Shown: one piece after another, positions 34,669 through 46,148 of the stretch | Numbering within the stretch: the stretch's first letter is position 1 | How the letters are laid out: every line of letters begins with the position of its first letter | Assembly: GCA_021323675.1 (NCBI GenBank) | Contig: JAJPKP010000075.1 | Span: 1 to 64,000, forward strand | DNA: 64,000 bases | Direction: 5' to 3' | DNA from: Pseudomonadota bacterium | GTDB lineage: Bacteria; Desulfobacterota; Binatia; Binatales; Binataceae | Position numbers and translations under genes: made by a program | The notes under the pieces: generated by a model | What the model saw: only the letters and a program-made list of their open reading frames with translations | Databases searched by the model: none | Told to the model about the DNA's origin: nothing

Positions 34669-35954
34669 CAAACTACTCCGCGTCGCGACAAGTCTGTGAG
34701 TTGCCGGTCCGACAGTCCCAGCTCTCCGCAGAAGATCTCCTCATTGTGCTCGCCAACCAGCGGCGGCCGTCGCCGATACACGATCGGACTTTCGCTGAAC
34801 TTCGCGAACGGGCCCGGATAGCGGAATGAGCGTCCGAGCTCCGGATGGTTCAGCGTCTGCCAGTAGTTGCGTGAGTCGAGCTGAGGGCTCGACAGGACTT
34901 CATCGACGGTGGTTATGGGAGCGATCAGCAGGCCTCGCTCGAGCGCGGTCTTGAAGAGGTCCGCCTTGGTCCTGCTCGCAAAGAATCCGGCAATCAGCCT
35001 GACCACCCGCTCATATTCCGCCATCGGTTCCTGGCCGCTGGCCAGAAGCGCTCCGTATGCGATCCAATCCTTGTCGCGCGTAGCCGCGTCGCAGGCGCCG
35101 ACTTCATGAAGATAAGTCATCAGCCGCTGGGTAAAAACTCCCAGTTGAGGTCCGAACAGGAAAATGCTCGTGACGTATCCGTCCTGCGCGCGCCACACCA
35201 GCGGCACCCGTTGCGATCCGACCCGCGCGCCGCCCGCCATCCGTCGCGCGTCGTCGGCGCCCAGGCGATGCGCAAGGTTATTGGCCTGGGTAGCCAACGT
35301 AACCGACTGCTGCGCGGAGACATCCACACGCTGCCCAAGACCCGAGCGCGCGCGTTCATGATGCGCCACGAGAGCGCCGGCCGCCGCGTCGCCGCACGCA
35401 TGAAGATAAGCCTGCGGTACGCAGACCCGAACGGGCGGGCGGTCTTCGTCGCCGCAGAGCAGCAGCGGACCGCCGGCCGCGAGAATCACCAGGTCGCTGT
35501 CCGCGTAGGTCGCCTTGGGGCCATCCTGGCCGAATGGCGTTATCGAGACGTAGATGAGTTCGCGATTGACCGCGGCGAGGTCTTCGTAGCCGAGTTTGCG
35601 ATCACGAAGGTAGCCGGGGTTGAATGATTCGATCAGAAAATGCGCTCGAGCCGCGAGCCGGCGCAGCAGCTCCCGGCCCTCTTCGATCTCCAGGTCGAGC
35701 GTGATGCTCCGTTTGTTTCGGTTGTAGGCCCACCAGTAGATCGAGCGATTGGGATCTGCCTGATCTTCGAAGAAGGGCGCAAGTTGGCGCGCCGGCGAAC
35801 CACCGGGCGGCTCCACCTTGATTACATCGGCGCCCAAGTCGCCGAGAATCTGGCCGCACAGCAGGCCTCTTTCGGTGCTGAGGTCGAGCACTCGATACGG
35901 ACCCAGCATCGAATTGCCGGCCGCCTCGCCGCGACTCTGCTGCCCATCCGCCAT
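34668..35954 (-). CDS. Family III CoA-transferase (CaiB/BaiF)
   Basis: A 428-residue CoA-transferase with 'YRVLDLSTERGLLCGQILGDLGADVIKVEPP' at the N-terminus, NRNKRSITLDL, and the active-site region YADSDLVILAAGG with the Asp retained. It forms a pair with the following CoA-transferase, reminiscent of two-subunit enzymes acting on dicarboxylic or aromatic acids. ATG at 35954 is preferred (GGAGA eight bases upstream) over the first ATG at 35996. It is the first gene of the long minus-strand operon and is divergent from a cytochrome gene. Confidence 0.9.
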   Translation of the reverse strand: MADGQQSRGEAAGNSMLGPYRVLDLSTERGLLCGQILGDLGADVIKVEPPGGSPARQLAPFFEDQADPNRSIYWWAYNRNKRSITLDLEIEEGRELLRRLAARAHFLIESFNPGYLRDRKLGYEDLAAVNRELIYVSITPFGQDGPKATYADSDLVILAAGGPLLLCGDEDRPPVRVCVPQAYLHACGDAAAGALVAHHERARSGLGQRVDVSAQQSVTLATQANNLAHRLGADDARRMAGGARVGSQRVPLVWRAQDGYVTSIFLFGPQLGVFTQRLMTYLHEVGACDAATRDKDWIAYGALLASGQEPMAEYERVVRLIAGFFASRTKADLFKTALERGLLIAPITTVDEVLSSPQLDSRNYWQTLNHPELGRSFRYPGPFAKFSESPIVYRRRPPLVGEHNEEIFCGELGLSDRQLTDLSRRGVV

Positions 35955-36043
35955 GGTCTTTTCTCCGACGCCCGCGATGAAAACATTCGTTAACACGACG
36001 CTGCTCCAATGTCATGATGCGTGCAGAGAGGTGGGAGGTCCCA

Positions 36044-36865
36044 ATGCGACTTGCGAACCCGCTGTCGGCGATCGGTTCCATCATGGTTCTTGCGCTGGCT
36101 CTGAGCGCGTTTGAAGGCTCGATCGCATGGGGTTATCCGGGAGGTCCGCTGGAGGACGTAACCGACGCGGCGCCTTACTGCGCCGGCTGCCACTCTTCCG
36201 TGGACGCCAATCAACTTCGCGATATGCAGGGACCGCGGATGCAGGAGATGCTGGTCGCCAGCCATATCGCCGCCATCAAAGCCGGCAAGGAGAACTACTC
36301 GAAACTCACCGCCGAGCAACGCGCGCAACTGGTAGCCGATGTCGAGAAGGTCGACACGAACGCGCAGGTTTCACTCGAAGTTCCCGCCGCGGTGCATGCC
36401 GGTGAAAACTTTGCGGCAACGGTCGGCACGCAAGGCGGTTCGGGTCCCGTGATTGGAGTGATGCTGCTCGACCAGGATCTGCGCAACCAGGCGCGGGAGA
36501 TCGAAGCTGAAGGTTTCGGAATTATCGGCGCGCCCAACGTTATCGGTCCGGACGGCCAGCGGCAGGAGCAATGGGAAGCGCGCCGCTACAACAATCTGCC
36601 GCGCAACCTTAATTTCCTGGTGGTGTTCGGAGTCGATGCGGACCTCGCGACGAACCGGTTTTCGACCACGAAAGTGACTTACAACCTCGCGGCTCCATCG
36701 AAACCCGGCAAATACACGATCTGTGCGGCTTTCCTGTATGGAACTGAGAAAGCGTCGCCGCTTGGCCGAGTCGATATGCATGGGCATACGCTGCCGCTGG
36801 GCGGTTTCGCCGGCAAATCCGGACGAATCAAATTCACCGAGCTGAAAACGATCGAGGTCCGATGA
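36044..36865 (+). CDS. Secreted cytochrome c-like protein (single CxxCH)
   Basis: A 273-residue protein with an N-terminal signal or membrane segment (residues 8-30) and one heme-binding motif CAGCH at 46-50 right after it. The remaining 220 residues are beta-rich with no recognised domain ('VSLEVPAAVHAGENFAATVG' looks like an immunoglobulin-like fold, similar to Reeler/DOMON-type modules in cytochrome-associated proteins). Probable role is periplasmic electron transfer or heme sensing. GGGAGG upstream fixes the ATG at 36044. The next gene, also secreted, begins 10 nt later. Confidence 0.75.
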   Translation: MRLANPLSAIGSIMVLALALSAFEGSIAWGYPGGPLEDVTDAAPYCAGCHSSVDANQLRDMQGPRMQEMLVASHIAAIKAGKENYSKLTAEQRAQLVADVEKVDTNAQVSLEVPAAVHAGENFAATVGTQGGSGPVIGVMLLDQDLRNQAREIEAEGFGIIGAPNVIGPDGQRQEQWEARRYNNLPRNLNFLVVFGVDADLATNRFSTTKVTYNLAAPSKPGKYTICAAFLYGTEKASPLGRVDMHGHTLPLGGFAGKSGRIKFTELKTIEVR

Positions 36866-36875
36866 GAGGCTCACG

Positions 36876-37415
36876 ATGCGCAATTACGCCGCGTTTCTGT
36901 CGATAGCCATGATTGGAGTGTGCCTGGCGCTGCCCGTGCCCGCGCGCGCCGAAATGACGCCGCGTGATGCGCAGGCGCTCGCGGGCGCGAAGCTGATCTA
37001 TATCGCGACCGTTCGCAAGGACGGCAATCAGAGCAAGGCCGTGCCGGTGTGGTTCACGATGAGCGCCGACAACAAGGCGATACTGATCCAGACGGGTCCG
37101 CAAAGCTGGAAGGCCAGGCGCATCAAGCGCGGCAGTCCCGCGCTGATATGGATAGGCAGCGCCAATGGCCCGGCTTTCATCGGCAAGGGTGAAATCACAT
37201 CCGATGCGGCAATCGAGCAGAAGATCCTGACCGACATGCACGACAAGTACTGGGAGAATCGGGTGATGGGAATTGGCCCCTCGGCGGCTCGTTTCAAGAG
37301 CGGAGAGCGGATCGCGATCGTAGTCACGCCGGTGCGCGATCTGCCGGACGGCTTCAGCTCCAGTCCGGGAACCCCAGCGCCAACGCTCGCCGGCAACAGC
37401 GCCGCCGTCAGATGA
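36876..37415 (+). CDS. Secreted flavin split-barrel (PPOX-class) protein
   Basis: A 179-residue protein with a signal peptide ending PARAE and a pyridoxamine-phosphate-oxidase-like split barrel: LIYIATVRKDGNQSKAVPVWF, 'ILIQTGPQSWKARRIKRG' and 'PAFIGKGEI'. Such proteins bind FMN, F420 or heme; export of one is uncommon. Partnership with the preceding cytochrome c-like protein suggests a periplasmic redox pair, perhaps heme- or flavin-dependent. Its stop overlaps the stop of the convergent CoA-transferase gene by eight nucleotides. Confidence 0.78.
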   Translation: MRNYAAFLSIAMIGVCLALPVPARAEMTPRDAQALAGAKLIYIATVRKDGNQSKAVPVWFTMSADNKAILIQTGPQSWKARRIKRGSPALIWIGSANGPAFIGKGEITSDAAIEQKILTDMHDKYWENRVMGIGPSAARFKSGERIAIVVTPVRDLPDGFSSSPGTPAPTLAGNSAAVR

Positions 37416-38589
37416 CTCCCTTCGATCGCATCGCATCGATTTCCGAGTCGCTGTAGCCGACCGATCGCAGCACTTCGGCGGTGTGGGCGCCCGCGTCTGG
37501 GACAGGGCTGCGCACGCCCTTCGGAACGCCGGACAAATTGAGCGGAGAATTGACCACCTGCGTGTTGCCGAGTTTCGGATGAGTCATCGGGGTGGCGATT
37601 TGGAGATGCTGGACCTGGGGATCGGCGAAGACCTGGTCGATGCTATAGATGGGTCCGCACGGGATTCCGGCTTGTTCGAGCAGCTCGATCCAGTAGGCTG
37701 CCGGTTTCTGGATGGTGACCTCGCCGATCGCCGCATTGATCGCGTTGCGATTGGCGCTGCGTTTGCCCGGCGTTTTCCATTCTTCTTTGGATTTCCATTC
37801 CGGATGGCCTATTGCGTCGCAGAACTGCTTCCACAGATTGTTGGAACTGGCCGCGATGTTGATATGGCCGTCGCTGGCGGGAAACACGCCCATCGGGATG
37901 CCGGTCGGATGATCGTTGCCGGCCTGCCCGGCGACCTCGCCATTCATCAGCCATCGCGCAGCCTGGAAATCGAGCATGAACACCTGTGACTCGAGCAGCG
38001 AGGTGTGCACCCATCGTCCTGCCCCGGTCTGCGCGCGCTCGAAGAGCGCGACCATGATTCCGAAGGCGAGCAGGTTGCCCGCGGTCAGGTCGGAGATCGC
38101 GATTCCAGCCCGCACCGGACCCTGCCCGGGCAGTCCGGTGATCGACATCAGCCCTCCCATGCCCTGTGCGATCTGATCGACTCCGCCGCGATTGCTGTAG
38201 GGACCGCTCTGCCCGAAGCCGCTGATACTGCCATACACCAGCCGCGGATTGATCGCATGAACATCCTCCCATGCGATCTTGAGCCGATGCTTCACCTGGA
38301 CGCGCATGTTCTCGACCATCACGTCGGCGCGCTCGACCATACGCATCAACGCGGCGTGCCCGTCGTCCGACTTCAGATCGAGAGTTACCATCCGCTTGTT
38401 GCGATGGAGGTTCTGATAGTCGGGGCCGAGCCGCTCACCGGTCAGTCCGCCATGAGCGCTTGCGGGCGGCTCGATACGGATAACGTCAGCGCCCCAATCC
38501 GCGAGATGGCGCACGGCAGTCGGCCCGGCGCGTGCGATAGTCAGATCGAGCACCGTGATGTTCGACAGCGGTAGCGGCGCCGGCGGCAT
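37408..38589 (-). CDS. Family III CoA-transferase (CaiB/BaiF)
   Basis: A 393-residue CoA-transferase with 'ITVLDLTIARAGPTAVRHLADWGADVIRIEPP', the nucleophile region GGVDQIAQGMGG with Asp present, and the C-terminal 'DAGAHTAEVLRSVGYSDSEID' typical of formyl-CoA transferase relatives. Substrate cannot be deduced. The ATG at 38589 gives family-like length; the open frame extends 81 nt further but adds no conserved residues. No clear Shine-Dalgarno is seen. It stands alone between a convergent pair and the terminator of the monooxygenase gene. Confidence 0.9.
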   Translation of the reverse strand: MPPAPLPLSNITVLDLTIARAGPTAVRHLADWGADVIRIEPPASAHGGLTGERLGPDYQNLHRNKRMVTLDLKSDDGHAALMRMVERADVMVENMRVQVKHRLKIAWEDVHAINPRLVYGSISGFGQSGPYSNRGGVDQIAQGMGGLMSITGLPGQGPVRAGIAISDLTAGNLLAFGIMVALFERAQTGAGRWVHTSLLESQVFMLDFQAARWLMNGEVAGQAGNDHPTGIPMGVFPASDGHINIAASSNNLWKQFCDAIGHPEWKSKEEWKTPGKRSANRNAINAAIGEVTIQKPAAYWIELLEQAGIPCGPIYSIDQVFADPQVQHLQIATPMTHPKLGNTQVVNSPLNLSGVPKGVRSPVPDAGAHTAEVLRSVGYSDSEIDAMRSKGVI

Positions 38590-38798
38590 GGAATTCAAGC
38601 CGAAATTTCCATGGTGATGTTCGGCTTCAGGACACTCATATTGCAGACTGATCGTTGCCCCGCAAGGCATGTTTCACCGGCGCCGGCCATGGTTTTGCCG
38701 ATAGTGGCGATGCTGAATGCTTCGGAATCCTGTGCTCGGCGCCCATCAAGCGTTCGCGAGACTGTTGAAGCTGATGTCCTGGTTTCCGGTACTGCGCC

Positions 38799-38839
38799 AA
38801 AAAAAACGGCGCCGCCTCCGGAGGGAGGCGGCGCCGTTT
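38799..38839 (-). terminator. Strong intrinsic terminator of the monooxygenase gene
   Basis: A perfect 16-bp stem, AAACGGCGCCGCCTCC (38804-38819) with GGAGGCGGCGCCGTTT (38824-38839), closes a four-base loop. On the minus strand the stem is followed by a run of eight T, 29 nt after the stop of the monooxygenase gene, as expected for Rho-independent termination. Confidence 0.92.
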
Positions 38840-38867
38840 ACTTTGACTGAAAGGGCAGGGTGCCGGC

Positions 38868-40685
<1,818 letters not shown>

Positions 40686-40739
40686 TCTTCCTGCCTGCTT
40701 TTGGTGTCTTCGCGCCGTAAAACCCATCGACAAGATACA

Positions 40740-40757
40740 ACATACCGATCGGTACGT
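40740..40757. promoter_or_regulatory. Palindromic operator upstream of the monooxygenase gene (TetR-type)
   Basis: ACATACCGATCGGTACGT contains a perfect 12-bp palindrome TACCGATCGGTA (40743-40754) and extends to 18 bp with a single mismatched pair. It lies 55-72 nt ahead of the monooxygenase start. Size and symmetry fit a TetR/AcrR-family operator; the regulator itself is not next to it in the window. Confidence 0.7.
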
Positions 40758-40832
40758 GCCAGCGAACCAAACCTTCAATTCACAGCGCACCGAGGAGCCG
40801 GTTTTCAGCCCGCGATTCGGCGGTCGTCGCCT

Positions 40833-41705
40833 TCACCGAGGCTGGACCGGCGATATTCGGACCGCGCCGGCCTTGGGCGGAACGTCGCGGCCCTGACGGC
40901 GCACCCAGACCTGCGTCAACTCGACGCCCAACAGAAAGATCAGGGCCGAGTAGTATGTCCACATCAGGACCATCGCGAGCGATCCGGCCGCTCCGTAGAT
41001 GCTCGCCTTGCCGGCATGCGCGAGGTAAATCGCGATCAGGAATTTTCCGGCCACAAACAGCCCCGCGATAAAGAATCCTCCCACCCAGACATCGCTCCAT
41101 TGGAGCTGCACGTCGGGCATCACTTTAAGGATGGCGGCGAACATGATCGCAAACAGCACGAGCGACGTGATCGCCTCGCCGATATCGACCGCGCCGGCAA
41201 ACGGCAGCATCCGCGCCAGCAGCGAAATCGCGGAGCTTGCTGCGACCGAAACAATCGCCAGGACTCCGGCACCCACCAGCAACAGGCCGGATCGCACCCG
41301 TCTCATCGCGAAATCCTGCAGCCCGGAACCGACCACCTTAACCTTCCACGCCTTGTTGAGACATTGCTGAAGCTGCGCCACGACTCCGGTCGCGGAGACG
41401 ATCAAGCCGGCCAGTCCAAGCAGCGTCGCGACGATGCCGCCGGTGCGATTCTGGGCCAGGTTGCTGACCATGGTCTGAATTTGCGCGGCCGCCTGCGGAC
41501 CTATCTCGATGGCGAGCTTTTCCTGGATCTCGCCGCTGGCAGCCCTGGGCCCCAGGACCAGACCGGCAACAAAGATGACGATCAGCAGCATCGAAGGAAG
41601 CGCGAACAGCGTCGTGTATGCCAGCGCGGCCGCCATCGAGGGGCATTCGTCCTCCGAAAAGTCGCGAAACACCTGCTGCAGGAATTCCCTGGTCGTAGTC
41701 AGCAT
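40833..41705 (-). CDS. YihY/BrkB family inner-membrane protein
   Basis: A 290-residue integral membrane protein with about six helices and the signature 'DECPSMAAALAYTTLFALPSML' near the N-terminus, plus the later 'AGSLAMVLMWTYYSALIFLLGVELTQVW'. The YihY/BrkB family (formerly called ribonuclease BN in error) has unknown transport-related function. ATG at 41705 has GAGG upstream and matches the family's start; the extra 17 codons of the open frame are dropped. Divergent from the MFS transporter gene. Confidence 0.9.
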   Translation of the reverse strand: MLTTTREFLQQVFRDFSEDECPSMAAALAYTTLFALPSMLLIVIFVAGLVLGPRAASGEIQEKLAIEIGPQAAAQIQTMVSNLAQNRTGGIVATLLGLAGLIVSATGVVAQLQQCLNKAWKVKVVGSGLQDFAMRRVRSGLLLVGAGVLAIVSVAASSAISLLARMLPFAGAVDIGEAITSLVLFAIMFAAILKVMPDVQLQWSDVWVGGFFIAGLFVAGKFLIAIYLAHAGKASIYGAAGSLAMVLMWTYYSALIFLLGVELTQVWVRRQGRDVPPKAGAVRISPVQPR

Positions 41706-41932
41706 CGGACTTACCTCACGATTCCATCTGCGTAAGCGACAGGCCGGCGATCGCAAGCCTCTGGCCGACGAACACGGATCATATGCGGAAGTCTCGCAGT
41801 CATCATCTGGTACAGCGGCGCGCCTCGACGATGCTTTTGATTCTCGCGGTCAATCGGAGTAGTCCGAGGATTCTGTAAAACCGGAAGCCGGCAGTATCCG
41901 AGCCGGCGAGATGATTCCAGGCGGAGGCCGCG

Positions 41933-43270
41933 ATGGCCAACTTTGCGCAGAGTCGGACGTTGTCGGAGTATCCCCGCGGCGCCTATCGATGGACGCTGCT
42001 TCTGCTGACGGTTCTCGCCGCGGTGCTCGCGGGCTATGAATTCCAGCTCGCGCCGATTCTGCCGCTGCTCCTGCCGTTTCTGCACATGAGTCACATCCAG
42101 TACGGGTACTACATCACCTTCACGGTGCTGGTCTCGGCGGTCTCGGCCTTCATCGGAGGACCGCTGGCCGATCGTTACGGACGGGTGATGATCCTCGATG
42201 CCTGTCTCGCGGTGATCACCGTGATGGTCTTCTGCAACGTTCTGATCGTGGGCATCAAGTCCTTCCTGGTGATCCGGACTTCGATGGCGATCGTGGGCGG
42301 GCTGATGGCCGGGGCCGGCGCCGCGCTGGTCCGCGACATGTCGCCCCGACTGACCCGCGCGCTGGCGTTCGGCCTTCTGACCATCGGACCAGTAGGTTCG
42401 AACTACCTGGCGAATTTCATCGCGGGCCTCACGCTGCCGCACTATCACACCTGGCAATCGCAGATGTGGATCATGGGCTTTCTTGCGATCCTGATGTACA
42501 CGCCGATCTTCCTGTGGCTGAAAGACCTCAGTCCCGAGGTGCGGCTCAAGATCTACCAGACCGAGTTGGCGGCGCTCGAGCGGGAGGGACGTCGCAGCCC
42601 GTCCGCATCCGAGTTGCCATCGAGCGCGCGCCAGGCGTTCGCGATGCTGCTCGTTCATTTCGAGCCTTGGCTGATGGTGGTGCCGTTCACGATCAGCCTG
42701 TCGCTATACATCGCAATTCAGGTGTTCGGGCCTCTGATCTTCACCGAGTTGTTCCATTACACGCCGGCGGCTGCCGCACAGATGAATTCCTACTTCTGGC
42801 TCGGCAACATGGGCGCGGTAGTAGCGATCGGAGTGATTTCGGATCGCCTGCAGGTCCGCAGGCCCATCTCGATCTTCGGCGCGATAGGGGTCGCGCTGCT
42901 GCTCGCATGGTGGATACCGCGCTTCGGCGAGGCGCTGCCTTATCATCTGATGATCTTCGTGGCGACGCTGCTCGGATGCCTGCTCGCGACGGTCGCGGTG
43001 CCGTGGGCCGCCCAATACTCCGAGTCGCTCGAGGACCTGTCCCCCGCTTTGCAGGCAACGGGATGGGCGTTCTACGGACTGATTACGCGGGGATGGGTGG
43101 CGATTTCCGCGCCGCTGATGGTTGCGGTAGCCGCGCGCTATGGATGGGCGCGATGGATGCAGTGGTCGCTGGTCGCGATGCTGCTTTACGCCATCGCGAT
43201 GATCCTCGCGAACCGTCGCGCGGCTGCGTCGCTGGCGCCTGCGGCCATCAGCGGCGCTCGTTCTCTGTAG
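41933..43270 (+). CDS. MFS transporter
   Basis: A 445-residue major facilitator protein with about 12 membrane helices and the loop 2-3 signature GGPLADRYGRVMIL. Helix 1 contains 'LAAVLAGYEFQLAPILPLLL', as in metabolite:proton symporters of the sugar-phosphate/aromatic-acid groups. Substrate is not deducible. GGAGG five bases upstream supports the start. Confidence 0.92.
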   Translation: MANFAQSRTLSEYPRGAYRWTLLLLTVLAAVLAGYEFQLAPILPLLLPFLHMSHIQYGYYITFTVLVSAVSAFIGGPLADRYGRVMILDACLAVITVMVFCNVLIVGIKSFLVIRTSMAIVGGLMAGAGAALVRDMSPRLTRALAFGLLTIGPVGSNYLANFIAGLTLPHYHTWQSQMWIMGFLAILMYTPIFLWLKDLSPEVRLKIYQTELAALEREGRRSPSASELPSSARQAFAMLLVHFEPWLMVVPFTISLSLYIAIQVFGPLIFTELFHYTPAAAAQMNSYFWLGNMGAVVAIGVISDRLQVRRPISIFGAIGVALLLAWWIPRFGEALPYHLMIFVATLLGCLLATVAVPWAAQYSESLEDLSPALQATGWAFYGLITRGWVAISAPLMVAVAARYGWARWMQWSLVAMLLYAIAMILANRRAAASLAPAAISGARSL

Positions 43271-43400
43271 CCGGCATCTTCATCAGAGCCTCGATGCGTG
43301 GGACAGTTCCCTACGCAGTTGGCCTGGCTCTTGCGTAATTCCTTTCCGCGAGCCTCTGTCGCCGCCGACGTGTGTCATCGCGACACAGGCAGGCTCGGCC

Positions 43401-46148
43401 ATGAGCAACGAACAACGCCAAAAGCGAGGGACTGCTCCGCCTGCGAAACGTCCCTTCGACGCAGCGAAATCACTGGAGATCAGCATTGATCCGTTGCCCT
43501 ACGCGGTGGTGGCCTTCACCGGTGATGGAACGATTTTCAGGGTAAATGCGGCTGCCGTGCGGATGTTCGAGGCGGACAGTGCGGAACAGATTCTGGGCAG
43601 GAACATCTATAGGACCGGCGAATCGACCCGTTCGCCCGAGGAAACTGCGGTCGCGACCTCCAATGTACAAAGCGGCCGGGAAGTTCGGCTCGATAAATGG
43701 AGCTTCGAAACCCTGAAGGGTAATCGTCGCCTCCTCGATATCACCGCCATGCCGCTGGTTTCGCCGCAGAAGGTCGAATACGTGATCGGCATCGCGCGCG
43801 ATATCACCGAACAGGACCGCGCCGAGCGCGAGCAGGCGCTGCTCGCCGCGATCGTCCAGTCTTCGGACGACGCGATCTTGAGTATTTCATCGCTCCCGCC
43901 GAAATTCCCGGTGATCACCTGGAATAAAGGGGCGGAAAGGTTGTTTGGTTTCACCGCGGAAGAAGCCATCGGCCGCAGCATTACTGAATTGTACGTCGCG
44001 CCCGAACTTCGCGCCGACGCCGCGGACTTGATGAAGAAGGATATGACAGAGCTCAGCGGACACCCCGAGCTTGTCCGCCATCTGGAGGTCCCGGTCACGC
44101 GAAAAGATGGGACGCGCGTCGATGTCTCGATCACGATTTCGGGCGTTTACGGCAGCGGCGGAGAACTGCTTGCCATATCGAACATCGTGCGCGACATCAC
44201 CGCGCGCAAGCGCGCGGAACGCGAGCAGGCGCTGCTCGCCGCAATCATAGGCGCCTCCGACGACGTGATAGTCAGCACGAGTCTGGACAACACCATACTG
44301 AGCTGGAACCCGGGCGCGGAAAGAGTATTCGAAGTAACAAGCGAGCAGGCGCTCGGCCACAAAATGCTCGAGTTCGTGTCGCAGGAAGAACATGAGCGCG
44401 TCCGCGGCCTGATTGCCGAACTCAGCCGAAGCGGCAAACCGGTCAGCTTCAGGTTGCACAGTCGAAAAAAAGACGGCACCCCGTTCTATTCATGGGTCAA
44501 CCTTTTTCCAACCTGCGACGAGAACGGCAAGCTCGTCGCGGTGGGGGCGGTCGGCCGCGATATCACCGACCTGGTCAGGCTCGAGCGCGAGCAGGCGGAA
44601 TTGGCCACGATCGTAAACGCTTCTCGTGACGCGATAATCGGTTTTTCGAAAGATCTTAAGATCACAAGCTGGAATTCGGGCGCCGAGGCCACCTATGGGT
44701 TTACCCCCGAGGAAGCCATCGGCCACGGCTTCGATCTGTTCGTGCCGCCGGAGGAACTGGAGCGGGCATTGGAAGCCGATCGGCGCCTGTTCGAAACCGG
44801 AGAGCCCGTTAGCTGGGAACAGCGCGCAAAAAAGAAGGACGGAAGCTGGTTCGTCTCCCAGGTGAACATCTTCCCGATCCGCGACAACGCCGGGAAAATC
44901 ATCGCGGGCGCCGGCATCGGCCACGACATTACCCGGCTCAAGCAGATCGAAACCGAGCTGCGCGAGGCCCACGAATACACCCGCGGCCTCATCGAGTCGT
45001 CAATCGACGCGATGGTGATGATCGACGGCGAGATGCGGATCATGGACGGCAACCAGCAGCTCGCGCGCATGCTCGAGCTGCCCAAGAAGGCGCTGCTTGG
45101 CACTCTGTTCGAAAACTATTTCACCGACGCCGCCGTCGCACGCGCCGCAATCAAAAAGACCTTCACCGACGGCTTCGTCACCAACGTCGATCTCGTGGTC
45201 AGGACGGCAAGCGGCAAGGAGGTTCCGGTTTCGTTCAACGCCTCGCTCTTTTACAAGGCGGGCAAGGTCTTCGGAATCTTCGGCGTGGCGCGCGACGAGA
45301 CCGAGCAGCGCGCCACCGAGCGCACCCTGCGCGAGGAGCGCGAGTACAGCCGCAGCCTGATCCAGTCCTCGCCCGATGCGCTGCTGGTCGCGGACTCGAG
45401 CCTGACCCTGACCGACGTCAACGAACGGACTCTGGAGCTGACCGGCTACAAGCGCGAGGAGCTGAGCAGAAGCAAGATGCCTTCGCTCTTCACCGACCCG
45501 GTCCGCGCGGGCGAGGTCATGGAACAAGCCCGCGATGCGGGCGCGGTGCACGACGTCGAGCTGTTGCTGCTGACCAGATCCGCGCGGGAAATCCCGGTTT
45601 CGCTCAACGCCTCCTCCTTCCGTGGCAAAGAGGATACCGGCCACAAGATCGTGGTAGCGGTGCGCGACATCAGCGAAAGCAAGCGCGCGCAGGCAGCCAA
45701 CTCGCTGCTCGCCTCGATCGTCGGTTCCTCGGGCGACGCGATTTACAGCGAAACCCCCGATATGCTGCTCACGAGCTGGAACCCTGCCGCCGAGGTGCTC
45801 TTCGGCTACTCCGCGTCCGAGGTCATCGGGCGCAGCGCCGCGCTGCTGCTACCGCTGAACCGGCGCGCCGAGCACACCGAACGGATTCGTCGGATTTGCC
45901 AAACCCGCAAGGCGGAACATTACGAGGCCATCTGCCTGCGCAAGGACGGAAGCGCGTTCGAGGTCACGGTTGTGGAGTCGCCGATGCTCGACAGCGCCGG
46001 CTACGTAGTGGGAGTGTCCGTCGTCATGCGCGACACCAGCGTATCAACATCGAACAAGGCCGCTGCAACCGAAGTACCGAAGCTCGGAGCAGGAGGCGAA
46101 ACAGTGAGGCGCTCATTCAGCACGCCGCTTGCCCGAAAGAATGCGTAA
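43401..46148 (+). CDS. Multi-PAS sensor protein without kinase domain (seven PAS domains)
   Basis: A 915-residue soluble protein made almost entirely of PAS/PAC repeats: about 28-140, 148-270, 280-395, 402-520, 530-640, 650-770 and 776-890, many ending with the linker 'RDITxxxRAEREQALLAAI'. No membrane helix, HisKA, HATPase, GGDEF or output domain follows the last PAS; the protein ends soon after. The last two PAS domains are closely related to both PAS domains of the hybrid kinase at 47854 (LREEREYSRSL, SLLASIVGSSGDAIYSE, NRR). It may be a derivative of such a kinase that lost its transmitter, or a sensing partner of it. Confidence 0.88.
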   Translation: MSNEQRQKRGTAPPAKRPFDAAKSLEISIDPLPYAVVAFTGDGTIFRVNAAAVRMFEADSAEQILGRNIYRTGESTRSPEETAVATSNVQSGREVRLDKWSFETLKGNRRLLDITAMPLVSPQKVEYVIGIARDITEQDRAEREQALLAAIVQSSDDAILSISSLPPKFPVITWNKGAERLFGFTAEEAIGRSITELYVAPELRADAADLMKKDMTELSGHPELVRHLEVPVTRKDGTRVDVSITISGVYGSGGELLAISNIVRDITARKRAEREQALLAAIIGASDDVIVSTSLDNTILSWNPGAERVFEVTSEQALGHKMLEFVSQEEHERVRGLIAELSRSGKPVSFRLHSRKKDGTPFYSWVNLFPTCDENGKLVAVGAVGRDITDLVRLEREQAELATIVNASRDAIIGFSKDLKITSWNSGAEATYGFTPEEAIGHGFDLFVPPEELERALEADRRLFETGEPVSWEQRAKKKDGSWFVSQVNIFPIRDNAGKIIAGAGIGHDITRLKQIETELREAHEYTRGLIESSIDAMVMIDGEMRIMDGNQQLARMLELPKKALLGTLFENYFTDAAVARAAIKKTFTDGFVTNVDLVVRTASGKEVPVSFNASLFYKAGKVFGIFGVARDETEQRATERTLREEREYSRSLIQSSPDALLVADSSLTLTDVNERTLELTGYKREELSRSKMPSLFTDPVRAGEVMEQARDAGAVHDVELLLLTRSAREIPVSLNASSFRGKEDTGHKIVVAVRDISESKRAQAANSLLASIVGSSGDAIYSETPDMLLTSWNPAAEVLFGYSASEVIGRSAALLLPLNRRAEHTERIRRICQTRKAEHYEAICLRKDGSAFEVTVVESPMLDSAGYVVGVSVVMRDTSVSTSNKAAATEVPKLGAGGETVRRSFSTPLARKNA

